A stretch of 64,000 nucleotides of DNA, taken from Acidobacteriaceae bacterium. Lineage in GTDB: Bacteria; Acidobacteriota; Terriglobia; Terriglobales; Acidobacteriaceae. Positions within the stretch are counted from its first letter, which is position 1. Each line of letters opens with the position of its first letter. The position numbers and the translations under genes were made by a program. The notes beneath the pieces are model-generated. The model was not told the origin of the DNA, did not search any database, and saw nothing but the letters and a program-made list of their open reading frames with translations. Of this stretch, positions 7,788 through 16,765 are shown piece by piece. The stretch lies in the NCBI GenBank assembly GCA_027449965.1, contig DAIDKP010000003.1, forward strand, positions 62,001 to 126,000. The letters run 5' to 3'.

Positions 7788-9530
7788 ATGCACCGTCGAA
7801 AGTTTCTGAAGTCTGTGGCCGCGCTGAGTACGCTGGCCAGCACAGAGCCGCAGATGAGGGCACTCGCTGCGGGTTTTGCTACGCAAAGCGCATCTTCTCC
7901 CACGACGTCAACAGAGATTCCTTCCATCGCTGGAAAGTTTGTCGATGTCACCCACGCGCGCGGCGTTTCCTTTGTCGGCAAGGCCTCGCATACCTCTCAG
8001 AAATATCTGCTGGAGACGATGGGTTCCGGTGTTGCGCTCTTCGACTATGACAACGATGGCAGGCTCGATATCTTCTTTGTCAATGGCGCACCACTTACCG
8101 ATCCCACTCGACCCGGCACGATTCCGAAAAAGACCGGTCCTGAGTACTGGAACCGCCTCTATCATCAGCGAGCCGATGGCAGCTTTGAAGATGTGACGGA
8201 GAAAGCCGGGCTGCAAGGCATTGGCTATGACATGGGCGTGGCCATTGGGGACTATGACAACGACGGCTTTCAGGATATTTACGTGACTGGCTACGGCGGC
8301 AATCGCCTCTATCACAATAACGGCGATGGAACCTTCACCGACGTGACCGAAGCCAGCGGCACAGGCGGAAGCGGTTGGAGCACAAGCGCCCTCTGGGTCG
8401 ATCTCGACAACGATGGGCGACTTGATCTTGTCGTCCTTCGCTACATGCAGTGGGACTTTCCGGATATCTGGTGCGGCGAGCATCGCGATGGCTACCGCAG
8501 TTACTGCCATCCCGATCTCTTCCCGACCGTCTCTCCGCTGGTCTTTCACAACGAGGGCAACGGTCGCTTCACCGAGGTTGCGGCAAAGATCGGGTTGGCG
8601 CAGCCGGGAAAAGGTCTCGGCATCACGACTGCCGACTATGACGGAGATGGACACATGGATTTGTTTATCGCCAACGACTCCATGACTGAGTTTCTGTATC
8701 GCAACAAAGGTGACGGAACCTTTGAAGATGCAGGGCTGCTGGCTGAAGTGGCGGTGGATGGTATGGGAAACACCTATGCCGGCATGGGAACGGATTTTCA
8801 GGACTATGACAACGACGGGCGCCCTGACCTGATTGTTACCAACCTGGCGAACCAGAAATATGCTCTCTACCAGAACAACGGCGATGGGACTTTCAGCTAT
8901 GCGAGTTATCTGTCAGGCGTGGGTGGCGATACCCTGCTCCACTCCGGGTGGGGTGTGCGATTTATGGACTTTGACAATGATGGATGGAAGGATATTCTCG
9001 TTACGCAGGGCCATGTCATCGATAACATCGAACTTACCTTTCCTCAGTTACGCTATCGTGAATCGATGATGCTGCTGCGTAATCTTGGCAATGGCAAGTT
9101 TGTTGATATCTCCAAAGACTGTGGCGAGGTTTTTCATCAGCTATGGGTAGGTCGCGGCATGGCGCTGGGCGACTTTGACAACGATGGCCGCCTGGACGCT
9201 GTGGTAACAACCAACGATGGCCCCGCTTACCTGCTACGCAACGAAACCGAGACGACTCACCACTGGATTACGCTGTACCTGGTCGGGCACAAAAGCAATC
9301 GCGACGGTATTGGCGCGGTCATCAAGCTGACCACTGCGGCTGGTTCGCAATGGTGGACTGTAACGACCGCAGGCAGCTACTGCTCCTCCAGCGATAAGCG
9401 CGCACACTTTGGACTGGGCACGGAGACGGTAGCGCAGACCATCGAGATTCGCTGGCCCAGTGGCATTCGCCAGACACTGAGCCATATCCAGGGCGATCGC
9501 GAAGTTCGCATCGAAGAACCTGCCTCATGA
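7788..9530 (+). CDS. CRTAC1-family protein: FG-GAP/VCBS propeller with ASPIC/UnbV domain, Tat leader
   Basis: 580 residues from ATG 7788, with GGAAAGG nine bases upstream (an in-frame GTG at 7770 is less well placed). The N-terminus MHRRKFLKSVAALSTLAS is a Tat-type leader. Residues ~60-470 carry repeated calcium-binding FG-GAP/VCBS blades with DxDxDG loops, for example DYDNDGRLD, DYDNDGFQD, DLDNDGRLD, DYDGDGHMD and DFDNDGRLD. The last ~80 residues (HHWITLYLVGHKSNRDGIGA ... RAHFGLGTETVAQTIEIRWP) match the ASPIC/UnbV domain. Such proteins are abundant in Acidobacteria and Planctomycetes, often near TPR proteins and TonB receptors, and are thought to act extracytoplasmically in binding. The exact function is unknown. 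Confidence 0.9.
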   Translation: MHRRKFLKSVAALSTLASTEPQMRALAAGFATQSASSPTTSTEIPSIAGKFVDVTHARGVSFVGKASHTSQKYLLETMGSGVALFDYDNDGRLDIFFVNGAPLTDPTRPGTIPKKTGPEYWNRLYHQRADGSFEDVTEKAGLQGIGYDMGVAIGDYDNDGFQDIYVTGYGGNRLYHNNGDGTFTDVTEASGTGGSGWSTSALWVDLDNDGRLDLVVLRYMQWDFPDIWCGEHRDGYRSYCHPDLFPTVSPLVFHNEGNGRFTEVAAKIGLAQPGKGLGITTADYDGDGHMDLFIANDSMTEFLYRNKGDGTFEDAGLLAEVAVDGMGNTYAGMGTDFQDYDNDGRPDLIVTNLANQKYALYQNNGDGTFSYASYLSGVGGDTLLHSGWGVRFMDFDNDGWKDILVTQGHVIDNIELTFPQLRYRESMMLLRNLGNGKFVDISKDCGEVFHQLWVGRGMALGDFDNDGRLDAVVTTNDGPAYLLRNETETTHHWITLYLVGHKSNRDGIGAVIKLTTAAGSQWWTVTTAGSYCSSSDKRAHFGLGTETVAQTIEIRWPSGIRQTLSHIQGDREVRIEEPAS

Positions 9531-9595
9531 AGGACCGTCTTTGCAATCGATCCTCTGCGTAAGCGTGGGGTTCTGCGCTGGAGCGGCGGTCATTG

Positions 9596-11959
9596 TCAGC
9601 GGACAATCAGGCTTGTCGCGCGATCCGCCAGGGAGCTGTCGCCGACAAAGATTTTGTAAGTCGTCGGTTCAACGACCTGCCTGCTCTGCGCATTCCAGAA
9701 GCTGAGTTCATCAAAGCCGAGTGGCAGCGTCACGGTCCTGCTTTCGCCGGGCTGCAAGGTGACGCGCGCAAATCCTTTCAACTCGCGCACCGGCTGCTCG
9801 ACGGAGGCTGAGGTGTTGCGTATGTAAAGCTGAGCCACCTCGGTTCCTGCGCGAGAGCCAGAGTTGGTTACGGTGAAACTCACATTCACTTTTGCAGCAT
9901 CGCCCGGCTTCAACGAGGCGAGGCTGATCTCCGACTGGCTTAGTGTGGGATCGCTGAATCGGAAACTCGTGTAACTCAGTCCCCACCCGAACGGAAACTG
10001 CGCCGAGTTATTCACGTCCAGGTAGCGCGACATATATTTCTCTTCGCTGTTTGCTGGAAAGTGATTCAGATTGCCATGCGCTGGTCGTCCCGTGGGAAGC
10101 TGGGCATAGTAAAGCGGCTCCTGCCCCACAGCGCGTGGAAAGCTGGTGGTGAGCTTTGCGCCTGGGTTGACATCGCCAAAGAGCACATCGGCAACCGCGT
10201 CTCCAGCCTCGATGCCGGGGAACCATGCCTGGACAATGGCCGGAATATGCCCCGCAGCCCATGGAATTTCACTGGGGCGGCCGGTGAACATGACTAATAC
10301 CACCGGCTTGCCGGTCGCAGCCACAGCTTCCAGCAACTGTTCCTGATCGCCCGGCAGGCTCAGGTGCGCGCGGCTGCTGGCTTCGCCGGTCATTCCGACT
10401 GCACTTTCACCCAGCGCCATGACCACCACATCGGCCTTTTTCGCAGTCGCCACGGCTGAGGCGATTCCGTTGGCATTGTCCCAGGCAGGAGAGGTTGGCT
10501 GGCCCAGAAATTTCTCCAGATATGTCTCGTTTTCGCCCTTCAGAATGGTCACGCCCCGGGCATAAAGCAGCCGGCTGCCCAGCCGTTTGCTTAGAGCCTG
10601 TCGCAACGTCACAGCATCCCTGGGATTGCCCAATGCGCCCCAGGAACCAAGCATGTCCTGCTGCGAATCTGCCAGCGGACCGATCAGCGCCACCGTTTTC
10701 ACGGACTTCTTCAGCGGCAGCACGTTGCCTACGCCTTCCACACTGTCGTTTTTCAGGAGCACGATCGTCTCATCGGCCGCCTTGCGTGCTTCCGCGCGTT
10801 TCTCCGGCGTTGCCACATAGGCGGGCGTGGGTGCAATGTACGGATGATCGAAGAGACCCAGGGCAAACTTGACCCGCAGAATGCGTCGCGTCGCCTCATC
10901 GATGACCGACTCCGGAATGGTGCCCGCGCGCACCTGCGCCGCCAGGGTCGTCCCGTAGAGTCCACCTTCCATATCCATGTCCACGCCGGCTTCTATGGCC
11001 TTGCGCGCCACCGTGCTGCCATCGGCTCCGATGGAGTGATTCAACAGCTCTGAAACGGCGCCCCAGTCCGAAACCACAAATCCGTCAAAGCCCCATTCGC
11101 GCCGCAGAATCTGCGTGAGCGTGTAGGGATTTGCGCTCGCAGGAACTCCGTTGATGGAGTTGAATGAGCTCATCACCGTCGCCGCTCCAGCGGCTACCGC
11201 GGCGTGATACGGCGGCAGATAGACCTGGCGCAGCATGACATCCGACATATCCGTCGCGTTATAGTCGCGCCCCGCAATCGCTGCACCATACGCGGCAAAG
11301 TGCTTGACGCTGACCGCGACCGAATCCGGCTTGCTCAGATCATCCTGCTGATATCCCTCGACATAGGCTCGCGCCAGCACCGAACCCAGATACGGATCCT
11401 CGCCCGCCGACTCGACAATGCGTCCCCAGCGCGGATCGCGTGCGATATCGACCATGGGCGAAAAGACCCAAGGCACTCCCTCTGCACGCGACTCGACTGC
11501 TGCCGTGTGGGCCACGCTGCGGATCAACTGCGGATCCCAGGCGCTGGCGAGCGCAATGGGCACAGGAAATGTCGTGTGCATACCGTGGATCACATCCAGC
11601 CCAAAGAGCAGCGGGATATGAAGCTGCGACTTCTCCATCGCAATATGCTGCAACCGATTGACCTCATCCGAGCCGTGGATATTCAACAGCGAGCCAATTT
11701 GCCCGCGTGCAATCAGATCCTCATAGCTCAAATGCGATGCATCCGGCCCGGTGGCCGAACCATAGGAGTACTGCACAAGCTGGCCAATCTTATCTTCGAG
11801 CGACATCTTCTTCATCAGCGCATCCACGCGATCGTTGATGGCGCGACTGGCAAGCTGCGCGTTGGATGGCGCGGTCTGAGCATGAGAGGCGCTGCAAAAA
11901 CAAGCGAGAATCACGATCAGGGCAAGAGGGAAAAATCGGCAAAGCGCTTTGTTTTTCAT
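9596..11959 (-). CDS. bglX: Glycoside hydrolase family 3 beta-glucosidase (BglX-like), exported
   Basis: 787 residues from ATG 11959, chosen because it opens into a signal peptide (MKNKALCRFFPLALIVILAC, ending SASHAQ). Domain order is GH3 N-terminal TIM barrel (~30-360), GH3 C-terminal domain (~400-620) and a fibronectin-III-like C-terminal domain (~680-770). KHFAAYG and GFVVSDWGAV are present; the Asp of SDW is the family's catalytic nucleophile. The sequence LLFGLDVIHGMHTTFP is typical of periplasmic BglX, which releases glucose from beta-linked oligosaccharides. Convergent with the CRTAC1 gene; the 65-bp gap holds no obvious terminator. Downstream of hemG on the same strand with an 82-bp gap, so possibly cotranscribed but functionally unrelated. 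Confidence 0.93.
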   Translation of the reverse strand: MKNKALCRFFPLALIVILACFCSASHAQTAPSNAQLASRAINDRVDALMKKMSLEDKIGQLVQYSYGSATGPDASHLSYEDLIARGQIGSLLNIHGSDEVNRLQHIAMEKSQLHIPLLFGLDVIHGMHTTFPVPIALASAWDPQLIRSVAHTAAVESRAEGVPWVFSPMVDIARDPRWGRIVESAGEDPYLGSVLARAYVEGYQQDDLSKPDSVAVSVKHFAAYGAAIAGRDYNATDMSDVMLRQVYLPPYHAAVAAGAATVMSSFNSINGVPASANPYTLTQILRREWGFDGFVVSDWGAVSELLNHSIGADGSTVARKAIEAGVDMDMEGGLYGTTLAAQVRAGTIPESVIDEATRRILRVKFALGLFDHPYIAPTPAYVATPEKRAEARKAADETIVLLKNDSVEGVGNVLPLKKSVKTVALIGPLADSQQDMLGSWGALGNPRDAVTLRQALSKRLGSRLLYARGVTILKGENETYLEKFLGQPTSPAWDNANGIASAVATAKKADVVVMALGESAVGMTGEASSRAHLSLPGDQEQLLEAVAATGKPVVLVMFTGRPSEIPWAAGHIPAIVQAWFPGIEAGDAVADVLFGDVNPGAKLTTSFPRAVGQEPLYYAQLPTGRPAHGNLNHFPANSEEKYMSRYLDVNNSAQFPFGWGLSYTSFRFSDPTLSQSEISLASLKPGDAAKVNVSFTVTNSGSRAGTEVAQLYIRNTSASVEQPVRELKGFARVTLQPGESRTVTLPLGFDELSFWNAQSRQVVEPTTYKIFVGDSSLADRATSLIVR

Positions 11960-12041
11960 AGCGCTGCCATTGTACCCCCGCAGGGCAGCAGGCGACCAAT
12001 GCAAAGCGATTGCTTACTTGACTTCAACTACTGCTTTTCCA

Positions 12042-13454
12042 TTACGACTCGATTGGCGCCAGCGCGTGGGCCGCGCTCTGGCCCAGACGGATGCAGTCGG
12101 AGATTCCGATGCCATCATAGGCATTTCCGGCCAGATGAAGGTTGCGCAAAGCATTGGCCTGTTCGCGAATTCGACGCACGCGCGCGGCATGACCCACACT
12201 GTACTGCGCCATGGATCGCGGCCAACGCCGCACCTCGGCCACGAGCGGCTCGGCGGTGATGCCGAGAATCTGCCGAAGCTCCTCGCGCAGCACCTTTGCA
12301 ATCTCTGCATCGCTTTGAGCCAACATTTGTTCGCCGCGCATTCCACCGGCAAAGCAACGCAGAACGACGCGGCCGGGTGCGGTCCGGCCCTGAAATTTTC
12401 GGTGCACGAACGTACACGCCAGCATGGAGCGGCGCTCCACCGTTGGAACCAGAAAACCAAAGCCTGGTGGCAGTGTCGGCAACGTGGCCTCATCGAGGAC
12501 GAAGTTGGCCGTGATGGAAGAGCTGTAGGGAATCGATGCCAGTTCATCGCTGAGCGGCCCGTGCACGCCGCGCACGAGTTGAGCGGCCACCCATGCCGGA
12601 GTGGCCAGAATCACCGCGTCGAAACGCTCGGTCGCGCGAGCAGCGAAGCGAACGCGCCAGCCCAGTGCGTCCACCTCCAACGACTGGACGGCAGCATTCA
12701 CGTGCAGAGACTGCGGTTCAAGTTGAGCCACCAGCGCGTCGATCAACTGCTGCAATCCGCCGCGCAGCGTGGTGAAAATGGTTCTCTTGGTGGCGGTTGG
12801 CTGCGTCGCGCGCGCGGCTTCGCGTTGTTTTCTGCGCGCCGCCATCATGCCACGCGTCAGCGATCCGTACTCCATCTCCAGCCGAACCATTGCCGGCAGC
12901 ACGGACTGCACGCTCAGGTGCTCCGCATCGCCGCCATAGATGCCCGAAAGCAACGGGTCGGCTAATCGATCGACCACCGCCTGACCGTAGTGCCGACGCA
13001 CGAAACTCGCCACGGACTCATCTTCTTGCCCTGTGCGCGCGCGGTGAAACCACTCGAGCCCCATCCGCAATTTGGTCACGGGATGGAAGAGCGGTGTCAG
13101 CACGGTGGGCATCAGTTGCGTCGGTACCAGAAACATCAGCCCATCCGGCAGCGCAACCAGCCGGTTGTGCACAAGGATGAATGTCTTTCGATTGCTGTCG
13201 TCAGAGCCGATCAAGGAATCGCCCAGGCCCAGTTCACGGCAAAGCGCAATGGCGGCTGGCTTCTCGGTGAGAAACGAATCCGGGCCATGCTCCAACACGG
13301 TGCCGTCGTCGATGCGAGAGGAGATCACTCCGCCCAGGCGCGGTGAAGACTCCAACAGCGCATACTCGACTCCAGCACCGGCGCGCCGCGCTTTTTCCAG
13401 CTCATAAGCCGCGGCCAGCCCGGCAACACCGCCTCCTACAATCGCAACCCGCAT
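12042..13454 (-). CDS. hemG: Protoporphyrinogen/coproporphyrinogen oxidase, HemY type
   Basis: 470 residues. ATG 13454 is preferred over an in-frame GTG at 13466, because AGGAAGG lies at a usable distance only from the ATG. The N-terminus MRVAIVGGGVAGLAAAYELE is the FAD-binding Rossmann motif, followed by LLESSPRLGGVISS; the C-terminal LHLAGNAYDGIGISDCI is the second FAD-contact segment of the oxygen-dependent oxidase family. The enzyme performs the six-electron oxidation late in haem synthesis, on protoporphyrinogen IX or, in some lineages, coproporphyrinogen III; the sequence alone does not decide which. No other haem genes are adjacent. Lies 129 bp downstream of the XRE-cupin gene on the same strand. 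Confidence 0.9.
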   Translation of the reverse strand: MRVAIVGGGVAGLAAAYELEKARRAGAGVEYALLESSPRLGGVISSRIDDGTVLEHGPDSFLTEKPAAIALCRELGLGDSLIGSDDSNRKTFILVHNRLVALPDGLMFLVPTQLMPTVLTPLFHPVTKLRMGLEWFHRARTGQEDESVASFVRRHYGQAVVDRLADPLLSGIYGGDAEHLSVQSVLPAMVRLEMEYGSLTRGMMAARRKQREAARATQPTATKRTIFTTLRGGLQQLIDALVAQLEPQSLHVNAAVQSLEVDALGWRVRFAARATERFDAVILATPAWVAAQLVRGVHGPLSDELASIPYSSSITANFVLDEATLPTLPPGFGFLVPTVERRSMLACTFVHRKFQGRTAPGRVVLRCFAGGMRGEQMLAQSDAEIAKVLREELRQILGITAEPLVAEVRRWPRSMAQYSVGHAARVRRIREQANALRNLHLAGNAYDGIGISDCIRLGQSAAHALAPIES

Positions 13455-13583
13455 CTTCTTCGGCACCTTCCTTCCAGTCTATGCGGTCCGCGCGCTGCCG
13501 GAAGCTCGCCAGCCCGCACGACTCGTGCAAAGCAGAAGGCCCGATTTGACCCACTCCCGATTGGCTCCAGGCCCGATTGGCAG

Positions 13584-14327
13584 CTAATTCGCGCGAGCAG
13601 CGGGAGCTTTTTCCGCACGCATTGGTGTTCCGCTGAGGCTGCGCTGTGTGGCTCCCAAGGGACGCAGGCCCATGGTGGGCTGTGCCACGGCAAGCTGCAC
13701 CATCGTCACGATCAGCGCCACGGCAGGCTGCTTGCCGCTGCACACATATGCATGCGGCGTGCTGGCGTCGAAGTAGACCGCGTCTCCCTGCTCCAGCATG
13801 GAGATCTGGTCGCCGTGTCGAATCTCCAGTTCGCCTTTCAGAATGTAGAGAAACTCATACCCGGCGTGGACGTGAGGACGTGCTTCCTGGCCTTTCTTCA
13901 GCGGAATGAACTCCGCAAAATACGGGTCCATCTGGCGGTCCGGAACCATGTAGCCGAGGCTCTCGAAGTAGTAGGTTGGATCGTCGGTTCCGCTTTGCGG
14001 CAGCCGCACACGCTCCTTTTGCCGGTGGATGCGAAAGAGAGAATGAGGCTCTGTCTCAAAAAAATAAGCAAGGTCCTTCGAGAAAACCATCGCGATCCGA
14101 GCCAGATTGCGCAGCGTCGGCACCACCCGTCCCGTCTCCAGTTGCGAAAGAAAACTGGCAGAAAGCCCGGTATGTTTCCCCAACTCCACCAGCCCCATGG
14201 ACTTCTTCAGGCGCAGGCGTTTGATCCGCTCGCCAATATGCTTCTGGGCAATAAAATTCTCAGCGGTTTCGCTGTCAATCAGAGATGGATTCAGCTCATC
14301 GGTCGGACTTGCGGTAGCTTTTGCCAT
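13584..14327 (-). CDS. XRE-family transcriptional regulator with C-terminal cupin domain
   Basis: 247 residues. Residues ~30-90 form an XRE helix-turn-helix (IGERIKRLRLKKSMGLVELG, then KHTGLSASFLSQLETGRVVP); residues ~125-210 form a cupin (GQEARPHVHAGYEFLYILKG, ELEIRHGDQISMLEQGDAVY, FDASTPHAYVC). XRE-cupin proteins sense a small ligand through the cupin and control catabolic or transport genes, often their own neighbours. The proline- and alanine-rich tail after residue 210 has no domain. Divergent from the TIGR01777 gene; the intergenic region carries a TTGTTG/CAACAA inverted repeat that could be its operator. Confidence 0.88.
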   Translation of the reverse strand: MAKATASPTDELNPSLIDSETAENFIAQKHIGERIKRLRLKKSMGLVELGKHTGLSASFLSQLETGRVVPTLRNLARIAMVFSKDLAYFFETEPHSLFRIHRQKERVRLPQSGTDDPTYYFESLGYMVPDRQMDPYFAEFIPLKKGQEARPHVHAGYEFLYILKGELEIRHGDQISMLEQGDAVYFDASTPHAYVCSGKQPAVALIVTMVQLAVAQPTMGLRPLGATQRSLSGTPMRAEKAPAARAN

Positions 14328-14369
14328 GCGAAAATTTCCTCTTGCTTACAGATGCAGAGGGTTGGCATT

Positions 14370-14388
14370 TTGTTGCGATAATCAACAA
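14370..14388. promoter_or_regulatory. Inverted repeat TTGTTG-N7-CAACAA between divergent genes
   Basis: Six-base perfect arms with a seven-base A/T-rich spacer lie 43 bp upstream of the XRE-cupin start and about 110 bp upstream of the TIGR01777 gene. The geometry suits an XRE dimer and autoregulation; an inference only. Confidence 0.4.
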
Positions 14389-14499
14389 TTATTTTTGCAG
14401 AGTGGAAGTGAATTGCAGAGAACATGCAAGAGTAAAGGCAGAGGCTCGATCAACCTGAGCCTGTTGGTAGCGCCCATGGGGAACGATAAGGCACATACA

Positions 14500-15459
14500 A
14501 TGAACGATTTGTCGAATGCCTCGGAATCGGGTCGAGTGCTGATCAGCGGCGCCTCCGGCATGATGGGACAGAGGATTCGCGCGGCTCTGGCAGCGGAGGG
14601 ATGCTCTGTTTTTCAGCTTGTTCGGCGTGCCGCGACTCAATCGAACGAAATCCAATGGAATCCGACTCTGGCTGGAGGTGGGGGTCATGAGCTGGCACCA
14701 TCCTGCATCGAGCATCCCGAGCGCATCGAGGGCGTTGCAGCCGCCGTGCATCTCTCTGGCGCAAACATTGCCGCCCAGCGTTGGACGACCGCATGGAAGC
14801 AGGCGATGTGGGCGAGCCGGGTCGACTCCACGCGAGCGCTCAGCCAGGCACTCGCCCGACTGCGCCGACCGCCTGCGGTGCTGGTCTGCGCTTCGGCCAT
14901 CGGCTGGTACGGCGACCGCGGCGACGATCTTCTGAACGAGGACGCTGCTTCCGGAAGCGGTTTCTTCCCTGAACTTTGTCGGGCCTGGGAGTCTGCCGCG
15001 CGCCCGGCCATGGAAGCCGGCATTCGGGTTGTCCACCTGCGGCTGGGCATTGTGCTGAGCCGCGACGGTGGGGCGCTGGGGCGTATGGTGCCGCTGTTCC
15101 GAGTTGGCCTTGGCGGTCGCCTGGGCAGCGGAGACCAGTGGATGAGCTGGATCAGCGAACAGGACGCGGTGCGCGCCTTTCAATTTGCCATCCAGACACC
15201 CACGCTCCGCGGAGCGGTGAACGCTGTTGCTCCAGAACCGGTGACCAATCGCGCGTTCACCCGCGAGCTGGCCCATCGGCTGCATCGACCGGCGCTGGCG
15301 CCTGCGCCTGCATGGGCGCTTCGACTTGCGTTTGGCGAGATGGCGGACGAGGCACTGCTGGCCAGCGCGCGGGCCGTCCCCAGTCGATTGCTTGCTGCCG
15401 GATTCCACTTCGAACACGCCGAGTTGCAGGCCGCTTTGCAGGTCGCGGTGCAGGCCTGA
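14500..15459 (+). CDS. TIGR01777-family NAD(P)-dependent epimerase (SDR39U1/YfcH-like)
   Basis: 319 residues from ATG 14500, with AAGG eight bases upstream; an in-frame ATG at 14476 is possible. The Rossmann fingerprint is VLISGASGMMGQRIRAAL. Further family marks are AVHLSGANIAAQRW, VLVCASAIGWYGDRGDD (containing the GWYG signature), RLGIVLSRDGGALGRMVPLF and a C-terminal DUF1731-type segment from LAHRLHRPALAP to the end. The extended SDR fold predicts NAD(P)-linked activity on a nucleotide sugar or isoprenoid-like substrate, but the physiological substrate of this family is not established; a link to cell division has been proposed for homologues. Followed 54 bp later by a lipoprotein gene. 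Confidence 0.9.
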   Translation: MNDLSNASESGRVLISGASGMMGQRIRAALAAEGCSVFQLVRRAATQSNEIQWNPTLAGGGGHELAPSCIEHPERIEGVAAAVHLSGANIAAQRWTTAWKQAMWASRVDSTRALSQALARLRRPPAVLVCASAIGWYGDRGDDLLNEDAASGSGFFPELCRAWESAARPAMEAGIRVVHLRLGIVLSRDGGALGRMVPLFRVGLGGRLGSGDQWMSWISEQDAVRAFQFAIQTPTLRGAVNAVAPEPVTNRAFTRELAHRLHRPALAPAPAWALRLAFGEMADEALLASARAVPSRLLAAGFHFEHAELQAALQVAVQA

Positions 15460-15513
15460 ACCGAATCCTTCCGGTTCGTCGCCAGCGGGTGCGATTCAGT
15501 AGACTGAAAACCA

Positions 15514-16725
15514 ATGAAGCGCGGGACTGAGACTGGGTATTGTGACTGGAACGGACGATACGACTGGATCGCGCGATGCGCCGGCCTGGCCGCCTGCGCC
15601 TCGTTTCTGGCGCTTGCCGGATGCGGCACTCCCGGCGCACCGCTGCCACCTTCGCTGCGGCTGCCTGATCCTGTGACGAACCTTGCCGCCACAAGGGCGG
15701 GGGATATCGTGACCCTGCGGTGGACCAATCCGACCAAGACCACGGATAAGCAGTCGATCTCGGCTTTCCAGCAGGAGATGGAAGCTGATCTTTGCCGCTC
15801 CGAGTCCACTCCGTCCACCACGGCCAAAGCCAGCGCCCACTGTCTTCCTCTGCTGCGGCAAACCGTGAAGCCCGGAACAGAATCGATCCTCACTGATGCG
15901 CTGCCTGCCTGGCTTACTGCTGGCCCGGCCCGTCCGCTCCTGTACTGGGTGATGCTGCGGAATCGCAAAGGACACACCGCAGGATCCTCCAACATCGCCG
16001 TCGCCGCTGCCGGTGCCGCGCCGGCTGCCGTCGTGGGCCTGGTCGCCAGCGCCAGCGCCGGCGGCGTTATCCTGCGCTGGCAATCGGACGGCACGGCAAC
16101 AGCCATCCGTCTCCATCGCCACGTGCTGCGCGCTGCACAGCCAGCCTCGCGCGGAGCCAATTCTCCCAAGCCAACCTCGATGGTCGGGCTGCCGCCCGAG
16201 CCGGCTGACGAAGACCTCGTCGTTGATGCGCCTGCACGCTCTGGCCCGGCTGGAGCCGTGGATCGCCAGGCCCGCTTTGACGAAGAGTACAGCTACACCG
16301 CGCAGCGGTTCGTTGCGCTGCCAGCGCAATTTACCCCGACAACATTGGCTGCAAGTGATGCCAAACGCGACGCAACAGCAGAGCTGGCGGGGCCGGTGAG
16401 CGCTGCGGTGACTGTGGATACAACGGATATCTTTGCCCCGTCCGTGCCCCGCGGTCTGGGCATCGTCTTTACCGCGGCCACGCATACGATGGACCTGTCC
16501 TGGATGCCCGATACCGAGCCGGATCTTGCCGGATATCTTGTGGATCGAAGTCAGGACGATGGCCCATGGCAGCAGATTTCCCCTGCCGATCCGATCAGCG
16601 TTCCAGCCTACTCCGACACCACCGCGCAACCCGGGCACAGATATCGTTATGCGGTGCGCGCAGTGGACACACACGGCAACCGAAGCCAGCGATCGGCCCC
16701 GGCTGAGGCTTTGGCAACACCATGA
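15514..16725 (+). CDS. Lipoprotein with fibronectin type III-like domains
   Basis: 403 residues from ATG 15514. The N-terminal 40 residues are atypically polar before the hydrophobic stretch AACASFLALAGC, a clear lipobox with Cys about residue 37, so the mature protein is lipid-anchored. Two FN3-like sandwiches can be seen: one around PDPVTNLAATRAGDIVTLRW and a C-terminal one from PSVPRGLGIVFTAATHTMDL to YAVRAVDTHGNRSQRS. No catalytic motif is visible. Such acidobacterial lipoproteins are probably surface or periplasmic binding modules. It lies 40 bp upstream of the FAH-family gene, so the epimerase, lipoprotein and FAH genes may form an operon, although their functions do not obviously connect. 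Confidence 0.8.
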   Translation: MKRGTETGYCDWNGRYDWIARCAGLAACASFLALAGCGTPGAPLPPSLRLPDPVTNLAATRAGDIVTLRWTNPTKTTDKQSISAFQQEMEADLCRSESTPSTTAKASAHCLPLLRQTVKPGTESILTDALPAWLTAGPARPLLYWVMLRNRKGHTAGSSNIAVAAAGAAPAAVVGLVASASAGGVILRWQSDGTATAIRLHRHVLRAAQPASRGANSPKPTSMVGLPPEPADEDLVVDAPARSGPAGAVDRQARFDEEYSYTAQRFVALPAQFTPTTLAASDAKRDATAELAGPVSAAVTVDTTDIFAPSVPRGLGIVFTAATHTMDLSWMPDTEPDLAGYLVDRSQDDGPWQQISPADPISVPAYSDTTAQPGHRYRYAVRAVDTHGNRSQRSAPAEALATP

Positions 16726-16765
16726 AAGATCACTTCAACACAACCCGCAAGCGTGAGGAATCCGA

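Noticed and set aside
13460..13466. GTG at 13466 as the protoporphyrinogen oxidase start
   Set aside because: The AGGAAGG directly abuts it, whereas ATG 13454 has usable spacing.
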